A DNA stretch of 64,000 nucleotides from Megaustenia siamemsis (Eukaryota > Mollusca > Gastropoda > Stylommatophora > Ariophantidae). Made by a program: the position numbers and the translations under genes. The notes below the pieces were generated by a model. The model saw only the letters and a list, made by a program, of their open reading frames with translations, searched no databases and was not told the origin of the DNA. Positions 1 through 13,330 of the stretch are shown piece by piece. How positions within the stretch are numbered: position 1 is the first letter of the stretch; every line of letters starts with the position of its first letter. Location: positions 77,822,965 to 77,886,964 of the forward strand of contig JAVIAB010000124.1 of assembly GCA_032433765.1 (NCBI GenBank), given 5' to 3'.

Positions 1-780
1 TCTGAATGTAAAGCCTGCAGCTCTCACATTCCTCCATAATGTAGACTTTGATATTTCAATACTGTTGTTCTTTTTCAGCGAAATTTATAATTTTCTTATT
101 GTAACAGTTTCATTCATACCCAACATTTTGCGAATTTCACTTCTAATAAGTTCACTGTCGAAATTATCCAACATTTTTGCTCTTCCTTGTGATTTTGTAT
201 ATTTGGAACATTGACGGTCACGTGCTTGAATCCAGCGATTAAATGACCGTTTAGATAAATCCAAAATGTGTCTTGTCCTATTCTCAGGGTTTTCTAAAGA
301 ATGAAATAATCTTCCTCGTTTAGCCTCTTTGCAAAAATAGTCATACATTTTTATTGCGATGTTTTGTAAACTGCAGAATTTCATTTTAAGACTCATGATA
401 AATGTTACCATTCCACGTCTCCACCTATGAATGAACGGAAATGGAACACACAATTTGTCGTGTTTTTTACAAGTGTCTAATTGTGTCAAAAAACCACGTG
501 AAGGCGTGCGAACGCGTCAATTTTATCGTGTATGTATTTTTACTCGCTATTTTTAACTTAAAATACTGTAAACATTAAGTTTTGACTACATCAATGGGTC
601 GTTATAAATTTATATAAATCAAATAAGCAACAATAATAACCAAATGTTTTTTTTAAATGAAATTAATTCCCTGTTGGGTTCTAATCATTATAACTTTACA
701 TGCAAATTTTGAACAACTTACAACAAGTGGTTAAAAAGCTATCGATTTTAAAAGTTGGGCACGAGTTATGAAACAAGCTA
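1..780 (-). mobile_element. DD83E Tc1/mariner-like element, partial decayed copy
   Basis: The sequence is nearly identical to 42,013-42,792. It holds the upstream end of a second copy of the 40.7-kb transposon, with the terminal inverted repeat ending at 780 and a TA duplication at 781-782. The N-terminal helix-turn-helix portion of the transposase reads from about 489 to 85. It then meets an in-frame TAA after VTIRKL where the full copy continues, so this copy is dead. The rest runs off the left edge. Confidence 0.85.
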
Positions 781-782
781 TA

Positions 783-1010
783 GTCCAATTTTGTCATGCC
801 AAATTAACTCCATTACCAACATCAATAATACAGAATAAGGCTATGCATATCATACTCAGATGTATGAAAGATACAGAATGCAAGGCAAAGTGCTACCTTC
901 TAGATTTTTTCTACATGACAGGGTAAGGTATTGTCATGTGCTTGCGTACAAGCCAGGAGGAGGAGATCAGAGTTCTTTTGAACAAATTGTTCTATGTGCA
1001 GTATTGATGA
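783..1010 (+). mobile_element. LINE reverse-transcriptase C-terminal fragment
   Basis: A frame through this stretch reads IIQNKAMHIILRCMKDTECK and continues AKCYLLDFFYMTG. This matches the region just after the reverse transcriptase of jockey-like LINEs (xxIQNxAMRxILGCxKDT). It starts directly at the TA duplication of the neighbouring DNA transposon, so that transposon probably landed inside this LINE. The reading frame decays after about 1,000. Confidence 0.6.
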
Positions 1011-2656
1011 TTATCAATTAAATATTAACTAAGATCGATTGAAAAGATTCAGATATACAATTCAGTTAATTTGATGAATGTACAGAATGAATTGGATTAA
1101 GCTATTTTCCATTCAGATTACAATACTTTGATTCTTGGTAGGATCAAGAATGTTGTTTTTGTAACAGGTGTGCAACAACAACTTGAATCTCTAAAGTGTT
1201 GTCAAGTATTTGAGAACAAGGTGGACACAGTTACCATTATCAAAGAAAACGCAGCTTTCTTCACATCATCTGGACCAAGGCTGGCTTTCAGTTCTGCTAG
1301 ACTCTGCATAGAACAAATAAGAGAACAACCAATATTTACTGTTTTTCTGCTATACATGAAGCTAAATATTTGTATCAGCTCTCATTAAAAACTTTGTGGA
1401 CAAATAATTATGTATTGTAATGTACTGGTGTATTAACAAAGCCCAAACAGGCTATTTACCAATATATTTGTTATGATTGGTAGGTACTACATCATGCTCA
1501 TTGCAGGCAAATACGTTCAGCCACAGTGTACATCACCAAGTACCTATCTCAATTTATTCCATTTAAACCATATTAGCATATTAGAAGTTTTTAAATTATT
1601 ATTATTTTAAATTATTATTATTTTAAATAATTTATTTGTTAATTTTGACATTTTATCAAAGTCCCTACTGAGTTATTTGAATGATTTAGGAAAAAAAAAA
1701 ATAGCCTTTCATGTTTGATACTTGTAATCAATAAATCAATAAGATTACAGTGAAGACGAAATAATTGTGATTGTTGATGACAAAATATAAGTTATTTTAA
1801 TGCTACATCAACTAAACTTTCAAGGCTGCTTGAAGATATATATCTAATAGTTTTTTCTCAAAATAATTTTGATTACTTTGACCCGATATTTATGATTGTA
1901 AAGTTTACATTTACTGTTTCAATTTTACATTTTAATTTTTTTGTTTTGGTCATTTTTTCCCCATTTTTCTTTTTACGTCTTATAGCATCTTTTTATTGGT
2001 CAATCTAATTCCTTGTTCAATTATCTAAAAATATATACAATATGTTACAAGTCAGATAAAATATGTAAATTGATATTTAAAACCATAAGGTTCATGAAAA
2101 ATGTTGTCTCTGAAATCTCTTCCGCTGCAATGATGAAAACCTCACATATTGAAAAGTAACCAATACTTTACTGCTAATCTCAAATAGATCTCATAAATAA
2201 AATCTGATTTGAACAGAATTGCTTGACTTAAGAGAAGTGGATGTTTCACTCGAGTGTGTTCCGTTGTTTCTTCTTCTTCTACCTTCTAACTTAAGCTTAG
2301 CTAGTTTGCTGATGTGAGTGCTTCGAAGCACTAACAAGGACTATTAGTGCTTCTGAAATTTCATGACAGATTCAGAGATGATGACATTAGAAAAACTGAT
2401 GGAATTATAGCCTGACTAGATCACACAGAAATCGACTGAAAATAAAATGAAGAAACTAACCAGTTATCAGTTGACAATTTTGTTTCATGACTTGGGGAAG
2501 TCCCTGTGGGTGTGGAGAATATTATAGGAATCTCTCAGCAGAAAAGGTTAACAACAGCAAACTAACTTGTGACACCGCACAATGAGTCATGGCCGTGGAA
2601 AGAATAAAAAGATGCAAAATTAAAAGATGGCAACTTGAGGAGGTTGTAAATTCTAC
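1011..2656. other. Intron sequence, nothing specific recognised
   Basis: This is AT-rich sequence downstream of HEATR5B visible exon 14, with short A/T runs. No conserved HEATR5B segment, RNA gene or repeat family was identified. Confidence 0.5.
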
Positions 2657-2863
2657 CTTTAAAGCACAGAGTACAGCTGTAAACACATTCATTTGCACAG
2701 CTTGTTGACGTGGTCCCTTGGCTTGGCGAATGCATTCATTGAAATGCTGCAACATTTGATAACGGTGCTTGTGAGCAACATGTCGGAATATTACTCCATA
2801 TAGCTTGACTGAGCTATCAATCACAGCCACTCCCAGGGGTAATGGTCCAGGTATAGGCTCGTT
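2657..2863 (-). CDS. HEATR5B: HEATR5B visible exon 14
   Basis: This 207-nt exon (69 codons, phase 0 in and out) encodes [38 protein letters not shown] and [17 protein letters not shown], matching the family segment [15 protein letters not shown]. The acceptor is CAACAG and the donor GTAGAA. Vertebrates carry about 26 more residues between exons 13 and 14 (ending YLRIPAGE), so a short exon may remain unseen in the 26-kb intron, or this lineage lacks it. Following exons lie left of the window. Confidence 0.93.
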
Positions 2864-4585
2864 CTGTTGGAATAAATCAATGATTTCAGATGAGATTCTA
2901 GTTTTTATTTTATTTAAAAATGATTGACTGAAGAGATTTGACTTCATGCTGAAGGTGCTCAACAAATGGCATATATACGTACAAGTCCCATAGCTCACTG
3001 AGAGTCGCCTCTCAGCCTGAGCCTAACCCTAAATTCTGATTCTCTTATATCTCAGAATTACTCCCTCATCAATGATTGTGCTCATTTCTAAAAGAATTTG
3101 GTATATCTCTTAAAAAACTTAAAAGTTTAAATTACATGAACTGTCAAAGCAAGCTGCCAGATATGTTGTTCACTGAGTTACATAACAACAGATCTACTTC
3201 ATTGTTGGCAACTTCTAAACGACCAGAATTGTCAATCCCAACAAGTTTGAGGTGTCTAATTGTTTTTTTCTCCATCTGTCTTGTACCTTTTAATGCATGA
3301 ACAGAGCCTGAAATATCAGGTGCCTTGTTGAAGACACCTAGAAATATTCAGTGCACAGTTGAAGTGACTAACTCTATATTTCCATTCCTCCTTTATTTTT
3401 ACTGCTCAAATATAAATTATCTTCTGCACTGCTAAATCCTGTCAGTGAATGACTTCAGCACTATATTATTTTGGATTGCTTGTATAGCTTTTGGTTTCCT
3501 TGCTCTTCCTGCAAGGCAGCAGTTGTTTGTAGCCACAGCTGTCTCTACCAGGTAGCAGTTACCAAACTAACCAGTTATTTTTTTTAAAATTGGGCCAGTT
3601 TTAAGCATTCTTTCCCTCAAGTGGATTGTCAGGATCATCATTGTGATTGTACACATTTTTCCCCCTAGATTCTGTTTCACCAGACTGTGATCTCTAAGCA
3701 TGCCTTTACTGTGAATTTTAAGATTAGAGCTGCCATACTGACAGCATTAGACCTCATTGTTGTTTAATATTCCCCTCAATGCATACAAATAGAAACCTCC
3801 AGAAATGGGAATATGCTGATCAAATAGTTAACACAGCAGAGGCAGCTCATACTTTACTACTGAGAGCGATAGTGACACATCAGTGACATACTGCAGTAGT
3901 TAATATGCTAAGATCTACATTACTTGGCTATGATTATATTTCCTCATTCTAGTTAAGAATCTCCAAACTGATTCAGACCTTCTCTTCACATGAGCATAGC
4001 TAGTTTTTATCACAATATTATCACAGAATGCATAAAATTATCCAGCATTCATCATCCATAGAAGCAATATACATTAAGTCACAATGAAGATTTACATATT
4101 CTATGCTGAATTACATGCCCTTTGTTTTCACAAGCTATTTACATTAATGTTGTCCAATCACTGACAGATTTCATGACAATATATATATTATGTACATAAA
4201 ACAAAGTTGATTATTTAAAATATTACTGACTGCTGGTTAAACAAATATTTTGTGTTAGGTATAAGAAATATGACCATACACATATTTTATTAGTGACAAA
4301 AATCAATGGCATTAACTTACAGGAGGACATCTAATAAACAGGGACTGGCTGTCATGCTCTAATGTTCCTGAACCTGATGCACTGTTTGGCTGCAGCTGTT
4401 GAAGACATTACTACATCAATTTGGTTTCTTGGCTTTGTAATTGCTTTATGAAGTGTGATATGAACAAAATAAGACATAGCAACTTTGAAATATTAGTACA
4501 GTTTTTGTTTCCTCAACAGACGATTTATGTCTGTTGAAATTTGCAGTGTTTACTGGAATACAAAGTTTGTGGTTTGGTAATTTTT

Positions 4586-5390
4586 ACAGAATGTGAAGTT
4601 TCTAGTCTGTTAAACTATTATATGAAGAGTCAAGTTTCCAGTCCTGTTAAACTGTTATATGAAGAATGAAGTTTCTAGTCTGTTAAACTGTTATATGAAG
4701 TGTGAAGTTTCTAGTCTGTTAAACTGTTATATGAAGTGTGAAGTTTCCAGTCCTGTTAAACTGCTATATGAAGAGTGAAGTTTCCAGTCCTGTTAAATTG
4801 CTATAAGAAGAGTGAAGTTTCCAGTCCTGTTAAACTGCTATACGAAGAGTGAAGTGTGAAGTTTCTAGTCTGTTAAACTGCTATATGAAGCGTGAAGTTT
4901 CTAGTCCTGTTAAACTGCTATATGAAGTGTGAAGTTTCTAGTCTGTTAAACTATTATATGAAGAGTGAAGTTTCTAGTCCTGTTAAACTGTTATATGACG
5001 GGTGAATTCTCTAGTCTGTTAAACTGTTATATGAAGTGTGAAGTTTCTAGTCTGTTAAACTATTATATGAAGAGTCAAGTTTCCAGTCCTGTTAAACTGT
5101 TATATGAAGTTTCTAGTTTGTTAAACTGTTATATGAAATATGAAGTTTATAGTCCCGTTAAACTGTTATATAAAATATGAAGTTTATAGTCCCGTTAAAC
5201 TGTTATATTAAGTGTGATGTTTCTAGTCCTGTTAAACTGTTATATGAAGTGTGATGTTTCTAGTCCTGTTAAACTGTTATATGAAGTGTGATGTTTATAG
5301 TCCTGTTAATCTGTTATTGTGAAGTTTCAAGTCTGTTAAATTGTTATGAAGTGTGAGATTTCTAATCCGTTTATTTCTTATGTGTAGATG
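4586..5390. repeat. Minisatellite, ~36-38 bp unit
   Basis: About 20 imperfect copies of a unit built around GAAGTTTCTAGTCTGTTAAA followed by CTGTTATAT. Variants with CCAGTCC alternate with TAGTCTG. It begins the 4-kb block of minisatellites. Confidence 0.9.
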
Positions 5391-5454
5391 CAGTTTCATG
5401 TCAATTAATTTTCTCTGGAGTGTAGTTTAAAGTTTTTAAAATAGTTCTATAGTT

Positions 5455-5600
5455 GAAGCTTCTACATTATTCTATGGATGTGAAGTTTCTACATTATTCC
5501 ATGGATGTGAAGCTTCTACATTATTCCATGGATGTGAAGCTTCTACATTATTCCATGGATGTGAAGCTTCTACATTATACCATGGATGTGAAGCTTCTAG
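5455..5600. repeat. Minisatellite, ~27 bp unit
   Basis: About five copies of a unit with TTCCATGGATGTGAAGCTTC then TACATTA. It shares the word GTGAAGYTTCTA with the preceding array and may derive from it. Confidence 0.85.
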
Positions 5601-6124
5601 ATAGACATGGGGCTGTCATTATGAAATAAGACGTTAAGACATAAAAGCCAGAGAGATAAGGAAGGTATAGTTAAAAAAAAAAAAATGAATTGAATAAAAC
5701 AATAACAAAAGGGTAAGGAAAAGCAGGTGGCATTTGATCAAGTTTGATGTAAAATGAAGAATTCCCAAATCATTATGATAACTAATTATGTTTGTTTCCT
5801 AAAAAGTTATGGAATGTATCAATTTACTAGCTTTGTGGTGTATTTCAAATCAAAACAAAGACAACCTTTATATTTGTACTGAACTGAATCATACACACTT
5901 ATTGTTTTACATATCTTTAGCATACACGTTAGATGTGATAATGGAGCAGCTGACAACGAATGACAACTATTATCAGCGGTTTCAATGAACAAAAGAATAC
6001 ACAAATACTTGTAGATATTTTATAACTTTTGTAACAAATCAGCAACTCATGGTCTGTCTGCACTATGAAAATACTCCAGACAAAATGCAACTTCTTAGTT
6101 TTTGCATGAAAACACAACTGTTGT

Positions 6125-7370
6125 CAGCTACATTAGGTAACAATAAACCAAAGCTATCACATGTCCTAGACAACAAAATAACAATTTCTATCTCCTACAG
6201 ATGACAATAAACCAAAGCTATCACTTGTTCTAGACAACAAAATAACAATTTCTATCTCCTACAGATGACAATAAACCAAAGCTATCACTTGTTCTAGACA
6301 ACAAAATAATTTCTATCAACAGCTATAGACAACAATAAATCAAAGCTATCACATGTCCTAAACAACAAAATAACAATTTCTATCTCCTACAGATGACAAT
6401 AGCCAAAGCTATCACTTGTTCTAGACAACAAAATAACAATTTCTATCTCCTACAGATGACAATAAACCAAAGCTATCACTTGTTCTAGACAACAAAATAA
6501 TTTCTATCAACAGCTATAGACAACAATAAATCAAAGCTATCACTTGTTCTAGACAACAAAATAATTTCTATCAACTGCTATAGACAACAATAAACAAAGC
6601 TATCACTTGTTCTAGACAACAAAATAACCATTTTTATCAGTTGCTATAGACAACAATAAACCAAAGCTAATACTTGTTATAGACAACAAAATAGCAATTT
6701 CTATCAACAGCTATAGACAACAATAAATCAAAGCTATCATTTGTTCTAGACAACAAAATAATTTCTATCAACAGCTATAGACAACAATAAATCAAAGCTA
6801 CCACTTGTTCTAGACAACAAAATAATTTTTATCAACAGCTATAGACAACAATAAACTAAAGCTATCACTTGTTCTAGACAACAAAATAATTTCTATCAAC
6901 AGCTATAGACAACAATAAATCAAGGCTATCACTTGTTCTAGACAACAACAAAATTTTTATCAACAGCTATAGACAACAATAAACTAAAGCTATCACTTGT
7001 TCTAGACAACAAAATAACCATTTCTATCAGTTGCTATAGACAACAATAAATCAAAGCTATCACTTGTTCTAGACAATAAAATAATTTTTATCAACAGCTT
7101 TAGACAACAATAAACTAAAGCTATCACTTGTTCTAGACAACAAAATAATTTCTATCAACTGCTATAGACAACAATAAACCAAAGCTATCACTTGTTCTAG
7201 ACAACAAAATAATTTCTATCAACAGCTATAGACAACAATAAACTAAAGCTATCACTTGTTCTAGACAACAAAAGAACAATTTCTATCAACAGCTATAGAC
7301 AACAATAAACCAAAGCTATCACTTGTTCTAGACAACAAAAGAACAATTTCTATCAGTTGCTATTAACAAT
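6125..7370. repeat. Minisatellite, ~60-70 bp compound unit
   Basis: About 20 copies of a unit containing CAAAGCTATCACTTGTTCTA, GACAACAAAATAA and TTTCTATCAACAGCTATAGA. Unit length varies because a second internal segment with CTCCTACAGATGACAAT is used in some copies. Confidence 0.9.
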
Positions 7371-7459
7371 CTTCTTTTCTCCTTAGTGTCCACCCATTAA
7401 GCGTCTATAGATGTGTTGTCTCACAGGAAACCAGTAACTGAGCCTTTAAGCTCAACACA

Positions 7460-7738
7460 GCTGTTGTCAGCATGGCTAGATTTGCTTAACAATTTTTGCC
7501 TGGACAGCAGCCATTTTTGGCCTACACTTTTCAGCTTTTAACTGCTAAAGGTTCTTTAATATGTGCAAGTGTACAAGGGATCTTTTATAACTTTTTTTGA
7601 GAGGATCAGACATGGGGTCTCACTACCCACAGACACCAGAAAGTCACAAGGAATCCATGGATCTGAAGTGAAACATTCTCAGAGCTTGTGACCTTCCAGT
7701 CAAGAAACTGACATCTTACCTCTAGAACACACAGTTTC
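7460..7738 (-). repeat. Second tRNA-derived SINE-like repeat, copy 1
   Basis: This block is similar over about 280 bp to 54,180-54,480. Both share CAGCAGCCATTTTTGG, TTTTAACTGC and a right end that, on the minus strand, resembles a tRNA A box (TCTAGAGGTAAGA) followed by a degenerate B-box-like word. The tRNA origin is inference. Confidence 0.6.
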
Positions 7739-7739
7739 A

Positions 7740-8030
7740 GCAATAAATAATAATTGCTATCAATTGTTCCTGATGAACAATAATTGCTATCTGTTGTTTC
7801 TGACAAACAATAATTGCTATCTGTTGTTCCTGACAAACAATAATTACTATCTGTTGTTCCTGACAAACAATAATTGCTATCTGTTGTTCCTGATGAACAA
7901 TAATTGCTATCTGTTGTTCCTGACAAACAATAATTGCTATCTGTTGTTCCTGATGAACAATAATTGCTATCTGTTCCTGACAAACAATAATTGCTATCTG
8001 TTGTTCCTGACAAACAATAATTGCTATCAT
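7740..8030. repeat. Minisatellite, 30 bp unit
   Basis: About ten copies of a 30-bp unit containing CAATAATTGCTATCTGTTGT and TCCTGA. Because 30 is a multiple of three, all frames stay open and give spurious long reading frames on both strands. Confidence 0.92.
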
Positions 8031-8595
8031 CTACTCTATACAAGAAATAACAATTGCTATCACCTGCTACATACAACAAATAACAATTGCTATCACCTGC
8101 TACATACAACAAATCACAATTGCTGTCACCTGCTACATACAACAAATCACAATTGCTATCACCTGCTACATACAACAAATCACAATTGCTGACACCTGCT
8201 ACATACAACAAATCACAATTGCTGTCACCTGCTACATACAACAAATCACAATTGCTATCACCTGCTACATACAACAAATAACAATTGCTATCACCTGCTA
8301 CATACAACAAATAACAATTGCTAACAACTGCTCCAGTCAACAAATAACAATTGCTATCAACTGCTACATACAACAAATAACAATTGCTATCAACTGCTAC
8401 ATACAACAAATAACAATTGCTATCACCTGCTACATACAATAAATAACAATTGCTATCACCTGCTACATACAACAAATAACAATTGCTATCACCTGCTACA
8501 TACAACAAATAACAATTGCTATCATATGCTACATACAACAAATAACAATTGCTATCAACTGCTCCAGACAACAAATAACAACTGCTACTAGTTAT
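8031..8595. repeat. Minisatellite, 33 bp unit
   Basis: About 17 copies of a 33-bp unit containing AACAATTGCTATCACCTGCT then ACATACAAC. The core AACAATTGCTATC is shared with the adjacent 30-bp array, so the two arrays are related. It also generates spurious open frames. Confidence 0.92.
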
Positions 8596-8737
8596 TCCAG
8601 ACAACATTTCCAAATACCTGCACAAAATATCAGCTTTTGAAAGCTTCCACTTACATATAGCAACTGTTATCATCACAAATTGCACATGTTTAGTAGCTAG
8701 AAACATTACATGAGAAACCATGCAGCAACAGAGCAGG

Positions 8738-8792
8738 TTTCAACACTACAGCACACTTAGCAGTCTCAACACTACAGCACACTTAGCAGTCT
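8738..8792. repeat. Short direct repeat
   Basis: Two adjacent copies of a 27-bp block containing CAACACTACAGCACACTTAG. Confidence 0.8.
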
Positions 8793-10079
8793 CATTTCCA
8801 TGTTTTTGATAAATGATTCACTAGATGTTAAACCCTAATTATGGGGCATACACAGAGTCTAAGCATCCTTCTCTTGAAATAGCTACCTAGAGACAACATG
8901 AAAGTAGCATTGCTTTCTAACAAATGATTGAGCCACCTTTGTTCAACGTGCAGGAAAATTCTTGGAAAAATAAATACATGCTCAAGTGGAATATATTTTA
9001 TTGGGGTGAAATTGATGCAGACAACAATTAATCATGCCTCAACAGATTTACTGATAAAATAAGTGAATAATCATATATGCATACACTTATTGTAGAAACG
9101 TTATCGGATGGGGACACAGAACAGGTGAAACATTATGGACAGTGGTGTTTTAATAAAAATGAATGCAGAAATGAAGATGAAACAAATAATATTTTGTTTC
9201 ATAAAACATTTTTTTAAATTCATCTGAATAGCGTTTCTTTTCAAATCTCCTTTTAGAATCCATGCAATCAGTGCTGAAAACCACAAATATATATTCTCTA
9301 GTAATAAGCTATTTAAGATGTACAAAAACAATCAATAACTAAATGTGCTTGGGAAGTAAATTATGAAGAAAACAGACCTATTACTATTTTAAAAATGACA
9401 CTAGACACTAAAAGATATATCCAGCAAGCGTGCAAAGTGATGTCAACACAGTCCAAGTTGCCAAATAAGACCAATTTGTAAAATATAAAACTGTGACTAA
9501 ACTTCAATGTCAGGCATGATCATGCAGAAAAATGCTTTTCATAATTAATAGGAGATAAGAAGCAAGGATATTATCATTTTGTATAACTATTAATGATCAA
9601 AAATGATAGGAACAATATATAATTTCTTGTAAAAACATAGAGGATATATTGAAGGCATCAGCATATTGGTGGCAGTAGAGCTCAACAGGTTGTGTGACAT
9701 CACATTCATTTACATCAATGAAACCCCCTTGTATACATTGAAACAAATTCAGTACTATTATTGAAGACCAGGCTTTATATGATCAAAACTGAAGACTAGT
9801 TTTAAAGCTTACCTGTGTATAGATGCTACAACTACAGAAATAAATGAATGCTGGAGAAATTGCTATATGCTATTTATAACTACAATTCCTATCAATATGC
9901 TATTTATAGCTGTAATTTGTATGTGTTATTTGTGAATCTGTTCACTGCACTGAGACTGCAAAACTCATGCTACCCTTATTAATCCCTGTTCCTTCAACCA
10001 GATCCCAAATATAGGACAATGTTGTGATAGTCCTTTTTGCTTTTTTCACTTGTTCCCCTAATGATTGCTAAAGGAAAGA

Positions 10080-10385
10080 ACATTCCTCTTGATCATCTGC
10101 CCTTAGAAGGTGTGTTGCTTTGTTGCGGTTTGCAGCAGACCTGCGAAATTTGCACTTTTTGGCCCAACAGATCCAACTTCAGCATGGATGTATCGGGTTG
10201 CCTTTCTTCTCAATCGATATTCACTTGATCAGCTGGTTAATCTGTTTTTGAGACAAAGTAAAAACTTGGAGTACTATCTGGACAGATTTGGTTCACCAAT
10301 CCTGGACACAGACAGTCAGCTATAAGGCACTGACTGCATTCCGCTTTGCTGTTGACAGGGCCCTTTGTCCAAATTGCAAGTTTGA
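10080..10385 (+). repeat. Dispersed repeat family X, copy 1
   Basis: It is related to 30,880-31,190 on the same strand and to 13,811-14,212 in inverse orientation. Shared words include TTTGCACTTTTTGGCCCA and CCAACTTCAGCATG. No coding potential or termini were recognised. Confidence 0.6.
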
Positions 10386-11901
10386 ATTATTTTTAACTTC
10401 AGTGACTCGCTGGATCAAGCTTAATTAAGAAATAGTACTGGCAAGAGAAATGCTTCATGGACTCTTGAATGGTCCAGTCAGACAAATCACAAAAATAAAC
10501 TTTCAGAAAACATGATGATGATGACCCTTACAGTCCTTAAACATCTTGTCAGGATGCTGGAGAATAGTATAGATGAATCAAAATACCCATTAAAGGTATA
10601 ATGTAAAGGTGAGAATGTCCATATTTTATCCTGATTATCAGCACAATAATGAATTATGACAGTCAAAAATGAATGTTTTAAAACATTTTGCATGTGTGCA
10701 TTAGATATAGTCAAATACTTTCTGCTGCTACAGAAGGTGAAAGAATAAGCATGCAACAGCATGAATTTTACGCCAGACGGTGGAGCTACATGCAGGCCAT
10801 ATTCAAGCGTGTATTTTGTAGTTTTACTTGTCAGCAGATGTTCAATAATTGGTGCATTTTAAGTGTCCCCGCCACCACCAGCTAAAAATTGTTATCTGGA
10901 GGGCATAAACCCCCTAAAATATGCAGGAGTTTGAGGGTAAATATGTGGAATTTTTCATAAACCTTATCAGCAACTTATACAAATATTCATTGTCATCATC
11001 CTATCAGGACTAGAAAACTCTCAGACTGACAGCTTTACATAGTTAACCATTAACACATGCCTGATGAAACTAGATAAATGCTTGTTATTGACTACAACAA
11101 TGAAGTGATGGCAACTCTGACACTAAATGTGAGAGTAGAGGGAACCAAAGTGTTGTTGAACATTCACTTCCATATACCATCTACACAACAATGAAGACTC
11201 CTTTTTTCTATTTTCTTTTTAAAACCTCAATTGTCAAAGATGGGTAGTGTGATATCATTCTCAAGCTGTAGCTGGTGGGTAATGCCTAGTGATAGAGCAC
11301 TTCTCTAGCTCCATACTCAAAGTGTTGAATGCTGCAGTGAGTTAACACAGTTAAAAAATATAGGCCATCAAGGTAATAATGCAGATCCTGGTGTCAGCTA
11401 CTGTCAGATTTTGAGAATTGTTCTAGTTAAAAGTCAGTTTCTCAGTCAAAACTTCAAACACAGAAGTTCCTGTTAATTCATTTCTCATCTGTGGCCTGAA
11501 ACAGCTTCCATCTGCCTCCTTTGCCACTAGTATCATTTCTAACTGGAGACATGAGGACAGATGATTACAGGGACAGATAAATGTCACCATCTGGTATGGA
11601 AGGAAAGAGAGCCCCTGTAACTGATAAACATACTTGAAATAATATAATTTGTACATCTAGTTAGACAATCAATTTGTTACAGAAAAGTCTCCAGTAATTA
11701 TTTTCTGACACTCTGTTCAAGTATATAGGGAGCAGATCACCAAACTTAACCAGAAGCAAAGATTTATTTATGGACAAACTGAGACAATGACAAACATGCT
11801 AAAGTCATTCAGTCATTGCCATTTAGACATGTGTGGAAACTGACACTCAATAAAAAGCTATTGGAATCATTAACATATATGCCCTTAGCCATCTGCTGAA
11901 T

Positions 11902-12098
11902 CTATCTATTGTCCTTTCGAGCCGAAGACGGCACATAGGGCAGAACCATAATCTCAAAAGCAGAAACCTTGCATGCCAAAATGGCACATATTGCAGAGAT
12001 TACCACTTATAAAATCTATGGCTCTGTTTCCATAACAATACTTTTTACAATGACAGCTTGTCAAGCCATCAATCAACTTCCTTAGTCGCCTCTTACGA
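11902..12098 (-). mobile_element. SINE with LINE A 3' tail, complete insertion
   Basis: This 197-bp element is flanked by a perfect 13-bp duplication (CCATCTGCTGAAT at 11,889-11,901 and 12,099-12,111). On the minus strand it starts TCGTAAGAGGCGACTAAGG and ends CGGCTCGAAAGGACAATAG plus GATA-like repeats. The 3' end is the tail also found on LINE A (22,841-23,971), so it is probably mobilised by that LINE. A second copy is at 21,764-21,968. Confidence 0.85.
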
Positions 12099-12457
12099 CC
12101 ATCTGCTGAATAGGACTAAACTATTGTAGGTCTGGCTTCATGTTTAATATATTTGTTCTGCTAACTAACCAGGACAGCTAGTGGAATAAAAACAATGTGT
12201 GCATGTGCGTGCGTGTGTGGAAATTCTATTTTGGTGTATGGCTCTATCAAAAGGTTTATTAACACTTGCACATATTTATTGATGTAAGATAAGAGTATGT
12301 GATCTCAATAATTCATTAAAAAAATACATTTCCCTGACTAACATATTTGGTATCATACAAAACTACAAAAGATACTGAGAAACTTGAGAAACATGTATTA
12401 GGTTTTGCATTTAATATCTGCATACTTAACATAAAAAGAGTAAAGGTTCCATCTTGG

Positions 12458-12710
12458 ATTGGATATATAAAAAATATGGTGGTAATGACCATATTTTTCA
12501 ATGATCAGAGGCACATTTTTCGGTGATATAATCAGTATCATGTCAGCTGCTTTCACTTCCCAAAAAAACCTCGGGTACCCATTTTTAGAGACTGTGTGAA
12601 TCCCAGAGCCTTGTCAGGTAAAAAAAATCCTCCACTTCTGGAAACTAAGCCTGGACCCTTCTGGTTAGGAAGTGAGAACACTAATCGCTCAGCCACAGAA
12701 GCCACCTAAC
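12458..12710 (-). mobile_element. tRNA-derived SINE 1, diverged copy
   Basis: On the minus strand the head reads GTGGCTGAGCGATTAGTG (tRNA A-box type), then GGTCCAGGCTTAG, followed by the family body with GGGTACCCGAGG and the terminal ATATGGT region. It is diverged from the copies at 25.5 and 33.6 kb. Confidence 0.75.
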
Positions 12711-12999
12711 ATGGATTGCTCAAATGGTTTGAAGAACATTAATTCTGTTAATCAGTATCTTAATCTAGCAAGTTACAATGAGATTATATAAAACTTCCTT
12801 ACTGAAGTGACAACCTACAAATATCATCTGAATACTATGTTCTTCAGCAGTAACTCAGCAAGGTCAATGAATGATGTGCAAAAAGCACCAAGCAGCCCAC
12901 AGTAATAAATCTAAACTTGAAAAGATCAAGTCTAAAGCTAACTGAATAAAAAAAAAAACAAATAAAAGCAGTTTCCCATGATATTTATCATGTAGTCAT

Positions 13000-13330
13000 C
13001 ATCATCATATGACACACCAGTTGATGTAGGCGATCATGTCCTTTCACAATATTCTATGTGCCATGCCTCGTTGCAATTCTGTTGTTGACCGTTTTCCATG
13101 CCATGACACCAAGCTTTACAGTATTTTCTCTCTTTGTCATTCGCGATCTCTCTTTCCTTTTATTTTGCCAGTTGTAACCAAGTATTCCAACTTTTTTCTT
13201 CTCATGATGTGCCCGAAAAATATTGATTATTTCTTTCTAATGCTTTTTAGGAGCTCCTTTTTTGTGTTTGGCTCTTTTGAGGATTTCCTTGTTGGTCTTT
13301 TTAGCTGTCCAGGGAACTTTCATATCATGT
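13000..13330 (-). mobile_element. LINE C 3' fragment
   Basis: This is the minus-strand 3' end of LINE C. An ATG/CAT trinucleotide tail lies at its left edge and the sequence matches the 3' ends at 17,218, 50,562, 57,645 and 59,985. Reading frames are broken. Confidence 0.75.

Noticed and set aside
1128..1388. 86-residue plus-strand frame
   Set aside because: No recognisable motif, no splice or promoter context, and length is expected by chance in this window.
7606..8721. 371-residue minus-strand frame with repeats of DSNCYLLYVAG
   Set aside because: It is entirely the 30- and 33-bp minisatellites, open because the units are multiples of three; other frames and the opposite strand are open too.
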